From: Monilinia fructicola
Lineage: Eukaryota > Ascomycota > Leotiomycetes > Helotiales > Sclerotiniaceae
Length of the DNA: 64,000 nucleotides
Assembly: GCA_008692225.1 (NCBI GenBank)
Contig: VICG01000006.1
Location: 377,501 to 441,500, forward strand
Direction: 5' to 3'
Shown: positions 1 through 13,200 of the stretch, one piece after another
Layout of the letters: every line of letters starts with the position of its first letter
Numbering within the stretch: position 1 is the stretch's first letter
Notes under the pieces: model-generated
The model's database searches: none
The model's input: the letters and a program-made list of their open reading frames with translations, nothing else
What the model was told of the DNA's origin: nothing
Made by a program: the position numbers and the translations under genes

Positions 1-2334
1 TTAATTTTGCTTCGATAAGAGAGTGTGGTTCTTCTACATTTTTCATCTTTTGATGGAAAAATGGATTGATTATATATTATCAAGTCGAGGTCAAACTCAT
101 GAACACTTCGTTCACCTTGTAAATATCTTCCTTCATTCGAATCTCTCACACCCCAGCGCCGTCACGCAGAAGATTTCGCAATTGTCGCTCTGATCGAGAG
201 GCAAGAGAAGTAGATGCTGACCTTCAAATCCATCCTTCAACCCGGTTGAACCCCCTGCCACGAAAGAGTATATAATTAGCCACCCACCCTCTCATCTTTC
301 TGATTCTCGAGCTCGCCCCATTTTGTCGCTGTCCTTATCCCCCCCCCTTCTCTGTGTATTTCTCTAATCATGATATCATCACCATCTCCCGAAATCCATC
401 ACAGTGGAGGCTTGCTCGGTATAAAGTAGACGCAGCAGCATGCGAGTCAAATCGACTTTGTTAGATAGGGTACGACAGGCTGAGAAACCCGACGATCCCA
501 TCACCAACAGGAGCCACCGGAAGGGAATGGCAGGCAGGTAGTTACGGATAGTTGCACAGCGGAAACACTCGGGAACTTTGAACGAGCCTTGGCGGGGGGT
601 AAAAGCTCCAACCCAGCCCTTCCCTGGGAGGAATGCGGCTTGGGGCAAATTTCGAGGGGTACATATGGTTGTCTAGTTTTCATCCGTGTAAGATGCAGCC
701 AGCCTTCGGGAGGATAACAGGTACAGTAGATAGATGCATGGTGGACAGCAAGATGCAGAGATGGGGAAATCGAATGTGTGGGAACCTTCCGGCGGGGGTT
801 GCGCAATGGCTGGAGGAATACGGAGGGGGTGCGGAAAGATTGAGCTGTCCCATCCATTACACTGCCTGGGACGTGATGTTTACGTTGCAACTTACCAAGT
901 GCCATGTCAAGCATCCTCATTTCGAGCATACAATTCGTGAAGGTTCGTCGCATGAATAAAGCTATCATGATGATTCTACACCTCTCGGGAGCACATCGGT
1001 GAGTGCATAAGGTGTTATGCTATCGTGCTTTGCATAGGATAGAGCTGGTCTTTGCTACCTTGGAAATTATTAGTTCATTACGTAGATAGACTCAGAGAGG
1101 CGTTGATGTGCATCAGCGATACTAGTTTGAAGACGTGGATAGACTTAAGATTCTCCAAAAGCCCGGCTGGACTTCGTTCGAATATTGTGCCGGGATGTGA
1201 ATGATGTGAATGCTTTTTGTGGTAAGCTCTGGGATGGATGGCACAGGTAACTGTGGCGACTATGATGAAAAGCGGCTGTGGATTTTTCGCATCTCTCGGA
1301 TCGGTATACGTCAAGTTTGGAAATCGAGCATATGTAATCATCATAGAACTGGGCGATGTTACAGTTGTGATTTTGGTTTAGAACAGCGATACTTATTGCG
1401 AGTACAATACAAGTATAATAGTCGACTGTTGAGTCTGAATATATAAACATGTTACGGGAGCTGCCTTGGGTGACGTCGAAATGCCACGAGATCTCTCGAG
1501 ATGGTTTATTAGACGGGACTCGACTTTGTGTAGGGATTTAGATTTAACACGGGTATCCAATGTCCATGGATAAGGGGAGTTGTACTGGTCGTAACCATAC
1601 GATCAAAGCGAATGATAAATCCGGAGCACGAAGTTCTATATTCCAAGGAGATCCGATTCATTATACCAGTATAGACTTTTGTACCTTTGTACCTTTGTAC
1701 CTCGTGCTATCGTGGAGTCTGATCAGAGTCCTGAAGTCTGAAGTCTGATGTCGATCCCGACTCCCTGACTCTACCACGTGATATCGTCGTTATCCGCTAC
1801 CCGCGTTCTGCAAGATGGCTCCCAATCTATACATGCACGATGAAATCCCCCAAGGGGTTTTCCTTTGATCATGGCGCCTAAGGTCTCTTAGGTGTTCCAA
1901 CCGTTGTAACGAAATGTTGGAAGTACGATATACATACAACATGATATCCCCGTTCAAGGCACGATGTTGGTTCAATTGTTGGTTTAATTTCTAGTGCTTA
2001 CGAGAGGTACTCACTGATGTGCCCAGCTCATCGACCTTCCATGATGGATATAGCATCCGCTAGATAAGCCTATGATCATGATGGGGCCGTCGTGAGAATA
2101 CAAATTCAAGCTTGAGATACAGCTTCGATATCATTTTATATATCTTCATTGAAGATCAAAGATACCCAAAGCTCATAATATGAATGCTAGGTGTTTGTAG
2201 GTGGAAGCTATCTTGATGTTTGCTTTTGAAATAGTATCATCAAGTCCTCTTGAATTTCTTTTTGGGGATGATCGTTCAAGCTCTGCCACATGCTGTCATT
2301 TTTCATGTCGTCCATACTTTCCAAATCTTAACAC
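1..2334. other. Intergenic, no gene recognised
   Basis: Only short overlapping open frames without recognisable motifs or plausible intron structure. The stretch just before 2335 would be the promoter of the now-decayed ABC transporter. No RNA gene or transposon end was seen. Confidence 0.5.
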
Positions 2335-4830
2335 ATGGCTTCCTTCGATGCCGTTCAGCCAGTGAGATGTGAGATTGATCAAGATGATTCATTGAGCCGA
2401 CAGTCAAAGGCTGTCGAGGAAATTTCGATATTACTCTTGGTTTTGAGGAATGAATCCTATCACCAGCACCATCTGCATTCCTTCTGCTCCTCGTCACTGC
2501 TCGTCTAGTACAACTTTGGGGAAGCCGGAAGAAGGTGCGCGGTAGTTTTTGGCAGTTGTCATAATTAGCGAGTGACTTTTAGGGTTGAAAATTGGAATGG
2601 TTGAATTAGTTGTCCATGACTGACGCTGAAATTTCAGATCAACTGCATTCCCTACCTTGCTCTCCAGATTGTGCTGCTCGTAAAGTGGACCAGACCTGAT
2701 GCCATACGGACACAGATTTCTGTAGCGACGGTTGCAGTGACAATCATTGAAGCCATTTCTATTTTCATTTTTTCTTTCGTGCACCACATTCGTTGCGTTC
2801 GACCCTCCACCATATTGCAATACTACCTGAGCTTATCACTGTCATTTGATATAGTCAGGACCCGAACCATATGGTTCATGATTGAAGATCACATTCTTGT
2901 CGTAATTTTACCATCTCGACAGTGTCGAAAACTGTTATGCTTTTATTGAGATCACCGAAAAGACCTTATTTGGACCCTATATATGAGAGCCTGCCAAGAG
3001 AGGCTACAAGTGACTTTGCAAACATTAACATTTTTTGGTGTTTGAATCGAGGTCTGCGAGTTGAAGCAGGTAAGATGATCGGACTTTAGGATCTCAATGT
3101 ACTTGAAATGAATTTGGCTCCGCTGCTCTTCTGGAAAGCCTCCAATCAAATTGGTTAGCAGGTAAGCTACAAGGTGAGCAATTTCTGGTGACTCCCTGGT
3201 TCAAAGTAGTCGAAACCCCCAAAAGACATGCTGTGCTATTTATGACAGCAATTGCTTCTCGTTGGCCATTGCTTGCAGCCGTATTCCCACGCTTTTGTGT
3301 AACGGGTTTTACATATGCTCAGCCAGTTTTAGTTGCTACATCAATCACCTACATAAAATCATGGGACTTGGATGCCAATAAGAATGATGCCCATGGTCTA
3401 ACTGGTGCATAAATACTGGTTCCCTTTCGTTCAGCCGTAAGATTTCCTTCCCGTCAGATGAAAATGACTAACAGGATATGATTACAGATTGCATCAGGTC
3501 GTTACACATATGAAACCTTAAAGCAGTTACCAAATCTGAGGTGGTCTTGTCACCATCCTCTACTCGACGACGAAAAATTTGCATAGCACTGCATTTGAAG
3601 AAAGTGCATCGTCGATCTGGATAAGCACACATGTGGAAGGAATTGCCCAGTGCTTGAGACTATAACAAAATTTGTGGGCTACTCGAATAGAACTGGCAAT
3701 TGCGATTTACTTGCTCAAGATAAAACTTGGAGCTGCATACATCATTCATTAATTCTTGTCCTAGGTACTTGTTCAGTTTCTAAGCCATGTTTTGGACACT
3801 GATTAGGCAGCAGGTTGCTCTGGCATCTCTATCCTACTGTCTTCCAAAGGAGGAAGAGGTCTGGGAATATGACTTGCTGCTATTCAAAACCGGCTCAACA
3901 TAAGAATTCCAATGCTTACCTCGGTCAAAGAAGTAAAAATGAATGATCTGACCGATCTGGTGTCTTAAAGATCCAGCATGCTTAGAAGAGAGCATAGCCT
4001 CATTTCAATACCGAAAACTTTTGTTTTGGAGCATAGTCATTTGTGAGTAGTTCTGTACAATACATGATTGTATAAGGCAATGTCTGCAATATGAGCGGAT
4101 GTTACAAGCACACTGAGCCCTGGGGTAACTTGTGCATCATTCACCATCAACGATCGGGTTAAGGGTGGCCAGGCATTATTGGTCACGCAAGCCTTCAGTT
4201 CCTTGACAGTATTATCATTAATTGGCTCGCCTTTGCTTATAACAATCCAAACCATCCCACAAATGAAGTCTGCTTTGAGCGCATTCACGAATTCCTTACA
4301 TCTGGGCGTCGAAAGGATAATACGATACGTCTGCAAGGGTCTCCTACCCACCATAACTTCGGCTCAGCAAACATTTCTGCAGAGGCATGCTCTTCTCAGG
4401 CTGGTACCACAGAAATGAAGCCGCCGGCAACAGCAAAATCTAGCATTGGGAACGGCACCGCGATCTCAGTCGTAGATGCAACATTGGGGATGGACGAAAA
4501 GCAGCCAGGCAACATGGGAAGAAATCAACATTGTGATGCAAGCCCGCTCGTTAACAATGACATTTGGACCGTAGCTTGTGGAAAGTTCACCCTGGCGAAA
4601 TCCTTCCTTGGTGAGATCGGAGTTTCAAAAGGGTCTGTCTATGTTTCCTCACGGGAAATGTCCTTCTGCGATCAATCTTCTGGGCTCTACCACGCAACTC
4701 CATGACACAACGTCATGAGTGTCTATCGTCTTGAGTCTCTTTGGTATGAAACCATAATCAATGCGTGCGCACCGCAAAAAGGACATCTATGATCTCCCGA
4801 GGGGTGTTGAGACTCTTCCAGGTAGTCGTG
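2335..4830 (+). pseudogene. Decayed ABCC (MRP-type) ABC transporter
   Basis: Pieces of one ABCC transporter lie in the right order on the plus strand but in shifting frames with stops. An ATG at 2335 opens an N-terminal piece. A GCRGNF-D-TL-FEE motif follows (about 2410-2450), then an in-frame TGA at 2451. Next come TMD0 helices with VRPS...FDIVRTRT (about 2671-2885) and an EATSD...FWCLN linker (about 3010-3070) with a TAG at 3087. TMD1 is represented by LAAVFPRFCVTGFTYAQP (about 3260-3330), an AIQ...MLTSVKEVKMNDLTD loop (about 3875-3960) and QAFSSLTVLSLIGSPLL (about 4185-4240). A nucleotide-binding domain 1 remnant has SVVDATLGMDEKQPG, a degenerate Walker A (CGKFTLAK, the GKS/T serine replaced by F) and KGSVYVSSREMSFCDQ (4460-4680). 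Homology fades near 4830, and TMD2 and NBD2 are missing. Known of the family: plasma-membrane or vacuolar exporters of conjugates and drugs. Loss of function is inferred from the many stops, shifts and the truncation. Boundaries are approximate. Confidence 0.8.
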
Positions 4831-5739
4831 GGAAAAAGTAGCGAATAGTAAGATCCGGTTGTCGCGATAAAGCTCCTGCTGACCGTTGGAGACAATTGCT
4901 CGAGCATTCTATCGCCTGGAATGTAGTCAGCGATGATTAGCATTCGTGCTTTGATCTTTTGGCTGTCGTTCTTGTGGTGATCGTGGTGGTGTTTGCTGTG
5001 ACGGCGAGGAGTTGGATGGCTGGTGGCGATGTGGGGTGTGGCGTTGGTTAATATCGTTAGCACGAATCAGGCGCTCACAATGCTCATCGTTTCCCAGACG
5101 GGCTTGGAGACCGCGACAGGAGCAGTTTCTAGAGTACGGTCTTTTTTTGTGATACCTCGTCTGAGGTTCGACTAGACGTTGCAGAGATAGACTTGGAGGA
5201 ATAGCCATCTTGTGAGGCCGCTTCTTTCGAGAACGTGTCGGCTTCGTATAGGCGAGCTTGTAAGATTATATCACTAGAAGTATATATATACTGGTCGCCA
5301 GAGATAACATTCTGATTTTCCTCCTGTTTTGAAAAACACCAACATCTCAATCGCAAGTGGTGAAAAGATTGGCATTTGTGAAAAGACGCGAAAGCAAGTC
5401 ATAATTCACGAAACGAAGCCTGCCTGTCTATATCCCAACCAACTCACCCCCCGCAGTGACAGAAACTCACTGATTCTCCGCCGTCTCCAACTGCTTGCAG
5501 TCCAACCCGGTTCCCTCAAGATATATACATAATATTGACCTAGCCTCTCTCCCCCGCGACCTCGTCAGGAGCAGTCTCATCACCATCTCCCAAACCGCCG
5601 TATCTATTGAAGACACCGTTTGCTCAACCTCAACCTCAACCTCAACCTCAACCTCAGCCTCAACCTCAGCTCCAGTGCTCCGGTCTCAGATAACAATTCC
5701 AAATTTTCGACGTATACCATTGTAATGAAATGCAAAATT

Positions 5740-5811
5740 GCATGATAATTAACGTTATAATTATACCTCGATCTTGACACTTCAACGTTTCATGAGTCCG
5801 TGCACCCACTG
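5740..5811 (-). mobile_element. Truncated MITE-like element end
   Basis: Read on the minus strand from 5811, the sequence starts CAGTGGGTGCACGGACTCAT and continues in close similarity to the left end of the element at 34983-35259. The copy there has several T or A bases where this copy has C or G, for example in the gttgaagtgtcaagat segment. No partner terminus is found about 280 bp away, so this is a solo or truncated copy. Confidence 0.6.
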
Positions 5812-6099
5812 CAGTAGGGAACCTGGATTACCTAATGTCAGCCTAAGATTGATTGATTCTATTTGGAGCTGTGAATCTTTTTTTAATCATGGATAGCTGG
5901 AGGGAAGAGGAAGGATCGAGAGGAGAGCGATGGTTATATCTAGTTATATGGCTAGTTTAATTATTGTTGTTTGTTTTTTGTAATCTTTTATCGATTTGTA
6001 CTTGTAATTGTATGATATATGATGTATGATGTATAATATATCTAAATGTGTCTAATTACCTAGTAATTACCTAGCATCCTTAGATATATTAATAGGATA

Positions 6100-6440
6100 T
6101 ACTAGATAATATATAATAGATAATATATAATAGATAATATATATAATATATACTAGATAATATATACTAGATAATATATACTGGATAATATATACTGAAT
6201 AATATATACTAGATAATAGATAATAGATAATAGATAATAGATAATAGATAATAGATAATAGATAATAGATAATAGATAATAGATAATAGATAATAGATAA
6301 TAGATAATAGATAATATATAATAGATAATATATAATAGATAATATATAATAGATAATATATAATAGATAATATATAATATATATAGATAATAGATAATAT
6401 ATACCAGATGATGTATACCAGATAATATATAATTATATAT
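6100..6440. repeat. AT-rich tandem array (7-mer AGATAAT core)
   Basis: A perfect run of the 7-mer agataat lies at about 6211-6314 (about 15 copies). It is flanked on both sides by 10- to 15-bp variants containing agataatatat. Translation of the minus strand gives a meaningless Tyr/Ile/Leu/Ser repeat. Confidence 0.9.
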
Positions 6441-7056
6441 ATATACATAATAACGTTTAAAATTCCTTATTTCAGCCACTTTCATTCATTCCTATTACTA
6501 TAAATGGAAATCGAAAGGATCGAGAGGGGCACCGGGGCAATTCTAGTAAACGCCCTGATTGTATCACACCTTCCTTATACGTCATCGTCATTGGCTCTAC
6601 TCTCATGGATCGATGCACTTCTCTTGGCTCACCCAACCGTTTGGAGCGCCGAAGAAAGATACTTTGGAATAACCGCCCTGTTGGATTTTATGAGAGAGTC
6701 ATTCCTGGTAAAGTTCAGTTGTTTGGAGTTTCCAAGGTTGGATTTGTTATTTTCGTTTCTCTCCTTTCGTCTTCTTCCTTCTCTTCTTCTTGCTCTTGCT
6801 CTTCCTCTTCTCTTCCTCTTCTTCTTCATCTTCGTCTGCGCCTTCAGTTGGATACCCAGTACTTGGTAATATCGCAAAGTTTCGGTATTTATTTCCTAGC
6901 CAAGCAGGGGTAGTAGGAGGTTATTGATCCTTCACCATTTTCCAACGGCACATAGTCTTTTTGTTTGGATGTTGTTTTGAATACCTAGACCAAATACCAC
7001 ACACCGCAGTTTATTGGGATACCATATCAATCATATCGCATATCCAAAATATCAAG

Positions 7057-8773
7057 ATGGCGTCAGGACATAATGTAAATCTTTCTCAGGCTAACGATCT
7101 GTTGCAAGTTTGCATATTCTAATCGCATATAGGATCCTAAGCTTCTGTATGCCATCAATGGCATCAATGCATATCATATCGAAAATGGCAAAGAAGATTC
7201 CCTCACACCCAATGGACCTCAAACCCTTTCCCTCTTAATGGTTCCCACCTCATCGCCCTTCTCCGGTCTCTCAACCGCAGATCCTCAATCTCAAGCCCCA
7301 GAAGAAGATTTCTATCTACATCTTCATCTTCCCCCTGAGCTCGATCTTCCCCTCCCCGCCACGACTCAAATATATCATCAACCACCCAGTAGCTATCTCA
7401 TCCCACGATGGGACTTGGGACCGGAGAGTGGCGTATTTACAAAAATCGAATTCCCAATCGTAGGAGCGTCGAAAGTGAGTCAAGATGATGTCGATACTTT
7501 TGAGACGATATTGGCACAATGTACGGCTTTCCTTGAGCGCGCGCAACCACCACAGTCATCTCGCCCGCGAAAAGAAAAGCCTAAATCCACAAAGGAATCT
7601 CTGCCTGCGTATAATCCATCGGATTTTGCTCCCGGAGAAGCTTATGTTCCTGGAAGTTCGAGCTCTCATGCTGGGGGACAAATTGTGTTGGTCGATGAGG
7701 AAAATGGTAGCGTGGTCGGGGAATTGGGAGAAGGATTTCATGTGGTTGAAGATGCGAAAATGAAACCAGGATCAAAAGGTGTGTTGGGTGCGTGCCTCCC
7801 AGAATCAAGCTCAAATTCCTAACATATCCACCCCTCCCTAGATCCGGTCGAGATTACGCTTCCCCAAGATGGTTCCCTCAACATCGGCGTCGCGCCCGCT
7901 TCTCCCGCCTACTTGGAGATGGCCATGCACCCTGCCTACAAATCCTCCAGCCTCGTCTCCAAAGCCGCCATGGCCTCCCGGCTCATCGTAACCACATCAT
8001 CCTACGTCTCCAAAACCCTCACATCCCAAGCCGAAAGCTACACGGCCAAATCCGCCCCCACCACCAAACCCATGACCTTCACCCCCACCACCCACGCCCA
8101 CATCCGCCGCGTCCACACCTTCACCGAAGGCGCCGCCGGACTCTCGGCCAAAACCGTCGGCCAAGTCACAAAATACGCACAAAACATCGGGGCCTCCCTC
8201 GCCAAACGCAACGCAGCGCAGAGAGGCGTCGGCCCCGATGGCAAACCCCTCGACGACTATAAGCCCGGCCTCCTCAACAAATCCATGATGGCCTTCTCCA
8301 CCATCGCCGACGGCATCGACCAAGCCGGTCGGAACCTCCTCGCGTCGACATCCACCGCCGCAACCACCGTCGTCGAACACAGATACGGTCCCGAGGCCGG
8401 TGACATATCCCGCAGCGTCGGCGGCGGCTTCAAAAACGTAGGTTTGGTATACATTGACGCGACGGGCGTCAGTCGACGCGCCATCGTCAAGAGCGTCGCC
8501 AAAGGAATGGTGGTGGGCAAGGTGCGCGGAGGCGGCGATTTGATTGTCGGCGGTGGGGATGGCGGCACGGCGTTGAGGAGGGGAAATAGTCCGCCCGGTG
8601 GAAGTGCCACGTCGAAGGAAAGGGGCAAGGGGGCAGATCAGAATCTGATGAGTGGGGGGAATGGAAGGGCGAGCCCCGATCTCCTAGGCTTTGGCAGAAG
8701 TGCAAGTGCGAGCTCGAGAAAGGTCGGCGTGGGCGAGAGTTTGAGCGAGCAGAAGGCGGGTGGGAAACGCTGA
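7057..8773 (+). CDS. Senescence/spartin-domain protein
   Basis: Three exons: 7057-7074, 7133-7787 and 7842-8773, giving 534 residues. The first exon is only six codons (MASGHN). Introns are GTAAAT...TATAG and GTGCGT...CCTAG, and the reading frame closes exactly. The C-terminal half (residues about 230-450) matches the plant senescence / animal spartin domain. It has an ITLP..GSLNIGVAP opening, a run of small residues, then the Ala/Gly-rich segment with KPGLLNKSMMAFSTIADGID and the GGGFKNVGLVYIDATGVSRRA block. The last 70 residues are Gly/Ser-rich and low in complexity. Family knowledge: these proteins associate with lipid droplets or membranes in animals and with stress responses in plants; the fungal role is poorly known. 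The third exon is rich in C at third codon positions, unlike its AT-rich surroundings. No frame error is seen. The start is chosen because it is the only ATG that joins exon 2 in frame. Confidence 0.88.
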
Positions 8774-10210
8774 GGTGGGCACGTTGAGTTTCGCGTGTGA
8801 GATGAGGAGGTGGAGCGGGCACTGCTTTACTTTGGCGTGGTTGGGGTTATTTGGTACACAGCACGGGGTTGGTTGATTGATGGGTTTTCCTCGTTCAACT
8901 CGTGGTTCGCTTGGATGCACGTATACGATGATTCATTGATGAGGGAGGCGGCGGATTGCTTGCTTGCTGGCTTGCTGCATGGGTGGGGATATTTAATATT
9001 TGATATTCGATATGGGAATGGTAGCAACGGTGGCACGAATCGACATTGATATCCATATTAGTATACAAATGGCGTTTTTGGCTTGATATTGTATGAAGAT
9101 GTGAAGATGTGAAGATGTGATGATGTGATGATATGATGATATGATGATTCGAATACACACGAATCTAATATAAAGAAGCATCCATTCACTCACTGTCGTC
9201 TGTCTACCCAAGTACCCAACTTACTTATTCCCACATTAACATCATCACCCTTTCTTTCACCAAAATGTCAGAATCAATCAATCAATCAATCAATCATTTT
9301 ATTCCTACAATAACTATAGTTCATCAATTGATTTATCAATTAATCAATCAATCAACTAATCATAGGTATCCATATCCCCACCCATCTCTAGACATTTGGT
9401 GTATCATTGTATATACTCTCATTAACCAATCATTTCGCAATTTCTCTCCGTCTCAATTTTCAACACCAACACCAACACCAACCAACGCCAACACCCACAC
9501 CCACACCAAACCCAACCAACACCAACCAACACCAAACCCCATCCAATCTACTCCACTCCGATCCAATCCAATCTCTCACATCAGAAATCCGCATGATACG
9601 TAAAATAGAAGAGATCATTAGGGTAGAATAAAGAATAAAAGAAAAAGGAACGACAAAGAACACCGAGGGGAATCCCATGACCCCCCATCCGAGCCGCAGC
9701 CGCAGCGGAAAGCCCCAATCCCAATCCCAATCCCAGTTTATCATACGGGTACGTCATGCATCATACGAGACCAGACCATGGTGATGAAGAAGAAGAAGAA
9801 GAAGAAGAAAATCGAGTCATGCCATTGAACAGAAAGGAAAAGAAAAGAACAGAAAAAAAGTGCTGCCACCCATCCATCATCCCACGTGTCCGTCCATCCA
9901 TCCATCCATTGCCTTCCTTGCCTTTCCGAGGTATTCCCTTCCTTCCCTTCCCTTCCCTTCCATCCTCCCACCCTTCCATGCTTCCGTGGTGTAAGATAGG
10001 AGAAGGAGTCGGTATTCCCGTGGTATCAAAAATGTTATGTCTTCCGCCCTTCTTGTCACCTCTCCGCTCATCTCATCTCATCTCCCAAACTCCCACGCAT
10101 GCATACGTTCATCCATCCAGTCATTTATCAAGCACACACGCAGTCAACACACGCCGATCCCACCGTCCTGCTCAAAAATACGAAATCAAAAGATCCCAAC
10201 CCAACCTAAC
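8774..10210. other. Intergenic, simple repeats only
   Basis: Lies between the 3' end of the senescence-domain gene and the 3' end of the convergent chitin synthase, so it should hold two transcript ends. It contains ATCA repeats (9274-9360), gatgtgaa repeats (about 9095-9150), CAACAC repeats (about 9466-9530) and GAA repeats (about 9785-9810). No gene is supported. Confidence 0.55.
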
Positions 10211-13200
10211 CTAACCCCTCTTGATCGCGCTCCCCACACTACTCATGCCATCGCTAATCTTGCTACTCCATCCCCCCATCCACTTCGGAACCTTCATCGT
10301 CAATCTAATGCGCCCCTCCACAATCGCCTCGACACAATTGATGATGCCAAACGCGCTACTCCCAATGGCTCGAAAGAGCGCCAGGGCCGCCACCGCCCAC
10401 AGCAAAAACGTCAGGTAGTAATTCGTGCCCAGGTGATTCGGGCCGTACGCCTCGCTGATGGCCATGGCCAGGATCCCATTCGCGATCATCCAGACGAGCA
10501 CCATGTACGTGCGCACGGACTTGTAGTAATCCTCCTGCTGCTGCGATTCCGAGACGGGGGGCACGGGCACCTCGAGACGGTCGCGCAGGTTGCGGAGCGC
10601 TTCGTCGTAGCCGGAGTCAATGTCGAGCTGTTCCGAGGGCATCTCGAGCTCGACCGTTTGGCCCTTGCCCGACGCCGCGCCGAGATCCGTCGACATGACG
10701 TTGTCGCCCTTGGTTCCCCAGGTGACGTCGTGGGTGTTGCAGAAAGCGTAGACTTGGAGCGTGCAGATGTAACTGGGGAGGAGGGCAAAGTAGGATGCGG
10801 AACTGGTGAACATGTGCCAAGGATCGAGGTAGAGGAAGGACATGAGGAAGTAAAGACCTAACGTAGAGCAGAGAGATACGACGAGATTGGTGAAGAGGTT
10901 GTTGCCCAGGGCGAGACTGGACGCATTATCGTGGACTTCTCGGTAGACGATATATATGGTGGAGAATAAGGTATATATCATGATGATCGAGTAGACAATC
11001 ATAGACGTGTAGTATAACTTTCTTGCTCCTTGTGGTCGGTTTCCCATGGATAGAATGAATTGTGTTGCGGTAAGGAGAATACACACATATTTCAAAACGT
11101 AAAATATGTATTTTCCAACATTGTGTCCGAATGGATCCATATTCTCTACGGATAGCGAACCAGCGATAAAGTAGAATGTGAGGTAGAAGTTGGCAAGAGA
11201 GAAGTATGTGAAGAGAAAGCTGGATGAATTGATAAATGAATTCGATATGAAGAAGGATCTTTCGTCCAACCGTATGATCGGTATGCCATACTTGCTTGAA
11301 ATGGGCCAGGGAATAGACAGCTGCGAAGAAAGCTCCATTGAGCCATCTTCTTCTTTGAGATACGAATTCAGGAACAGTATCTGGATAAGTTTAGCAAACT
11401 CCAGAGGGGGGGAAGAGCGGTCTAACTTACCTGGCACATCGGTCTCGCCAGTACACCCCTTCACATATTTCAAGACCCATCTTTCATCTCTCTTAGCTAC
11501 CAATTCCCAACACAAAATACGATCTTCAGCCAAGTACATGTTCGCAGTAAAGACATCTGCATTTTGACCATGTAGAGTTTCTCCTTTGAAATAATTGACT
11601 CAAGGGACCATGACCAGTATGATCATTTTGTAACGCGTGATATCTGTATGCACTCAACGCGCCAGGGAGAACGGTGATATAGCCAAACACACTCTCAATG
11701 GGTTTATCAAGAATATTCGACATCTTGTATTCGAAATTTTGAGAAGCCACCAAAGGATTAAGAAGTCCTAACCATCCTTTTCCTTTCATCGCTTTGATCT
11801 CCCCGCAAGCACCAGCAACATTAGAGTCAGTATCAAAAGCCTTCCACAGATGATAAAGTGAATTGCCTCCAGGTTTGGTACCAACATCCAACATGATGCA
11901 GATATTCGGCGTGAGAGCTCTTCCAAATGCATTAAAGAACCAACGATGAGAATTCAATTTCTTCGAGTTCTTCTCCTTCAAACAAAAGAGCATTTGGCAA
12001 GGCACGATTCCCTTTTCGGCGCCCTTAAACTTGAGGTCTGAATCTAGGGAGACTTGAGTGGTGTATTCGTACACGTGAGCTTGAACCTCTCGACCATTCA
12101 CCAAATTCTTAGCAATACCATCTTGATAGACACCCATCGCAGCAAGCGCATCGAGGGTTCTGGGATGGATCTTTTGTCTTCCATCCGAAATGATAGCCAC
12201 GACAATCTTTTGCCATCCATTTTCTCCCCAAGTTCTCGACTTCGATCGAGAACAGAAGTGAGAGATGTTTTTCATCACCGCGTGCATCGTTCTCGTAAAA
12301 TCAATCTCCGTTTCATTGTACATGGTTACACAGATGAAAAGTTCCGTTTCCCTTGCCGTCGCTCCCATATTTTGACGCAATTTGTATCCCCTCGCAACAA
12401 AATCATCCGGATCACAGGTAACGGCCGTATAGCGCATGTGTGTGAATTCGATTTCATCTCTTCGAGGTAAGAAACTGTAGAGAATGGTAGGGATTTTACA
12501 TTCCAAGATCAGCTCTCCGTTGATGAGCTTCACCTCTCGCTTGGTCATTTGAGTCGTCCTATTAGCACCTCTTCGTTCCTGCTTTCCTGAAGGCGCGGGC
12601 CCATAATGTTCGTAATCCTTCGTACTTTCCATATCTTCCGTAAGACTTGAATATGATCCTCTGGATCTCATATTTCCTCTCAAGTCCGATTTCTCGGGGC
12701 CAAAAACATCTTCGTCGTATGGTTCTTCGTCGTCATGTTCGAGTGGTATGTGAATCGTCGCGTCATCTCCGTAATGTGGACGGCCCCCAGGAGCCGCGAA
12801 TAAAGGAGCCGGTGGTAATGGTCTTCTGGGACTTCCTCCGTAAGCTGTGGAAGGTGTGCCGGGTCTTGGACTTCCATTTAGATCAGATGGTTCGTAATGA
12901 TAAGCCATTGGGGGCGGTACGTTGAACTCCGAAGAATTACGTTCTCTTATTGGTGACCAAGTTCTTGTTGGAGATGTTCGACCTGATGGTGAGTATTGTA
13001 GGGGTGAGTAAGGACGATACGCGCTTTCGGGAGGAGGTAGATCTGGTGCTGTATCGATAATCGAGGGCGCTCTTCGGTGATCGTCGTCGTATGTGTTTAT
13101 TGAAGGGGGTCGTCGATGATCGTCGTAAGTATTTATTGACGGAGGTCGATCGTCGTAAGTGTTTATAGAAGGAGGTCTTCTATGATCGTCGTATGTGTTT

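Larger units (their letters stand above)
4831..7056. other. Intergenic with simple repeats and one transposon end
   Basis: After the ABCC remnant there is a short AACCTC repeat (about 5628-5668), a single terminal repeat of a MITE-like element ending at 5811, and the AT-rich tandem array at 6100-6440. The pyrimidine-rich stretch at 6750-6840 lies upstream of the senescence-domain gene and probably belongs to its promoter. No gene is supported. Confidence 0.5.

Noticed and set aside
4037..4354. 105-codon minus-strand frame with protein-like look
   Set aside because: It is the antisense of the TMD1 remnant of the ABCC pseudogene, whose plus-strand reading matches the family.
6153..6485. 110-codon Tyr/Ile/Leu-rich frame on the minus strand
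   Set aside because: It is a translation of the AGATAAT tandem repeat, with no start context or non-repeat sequence.
7997..8380. 127-codon Gly-rich minus-strand frame
   Set aside because: Shadow of the C-ending codons in exon 3 of the senescence-domain gene.
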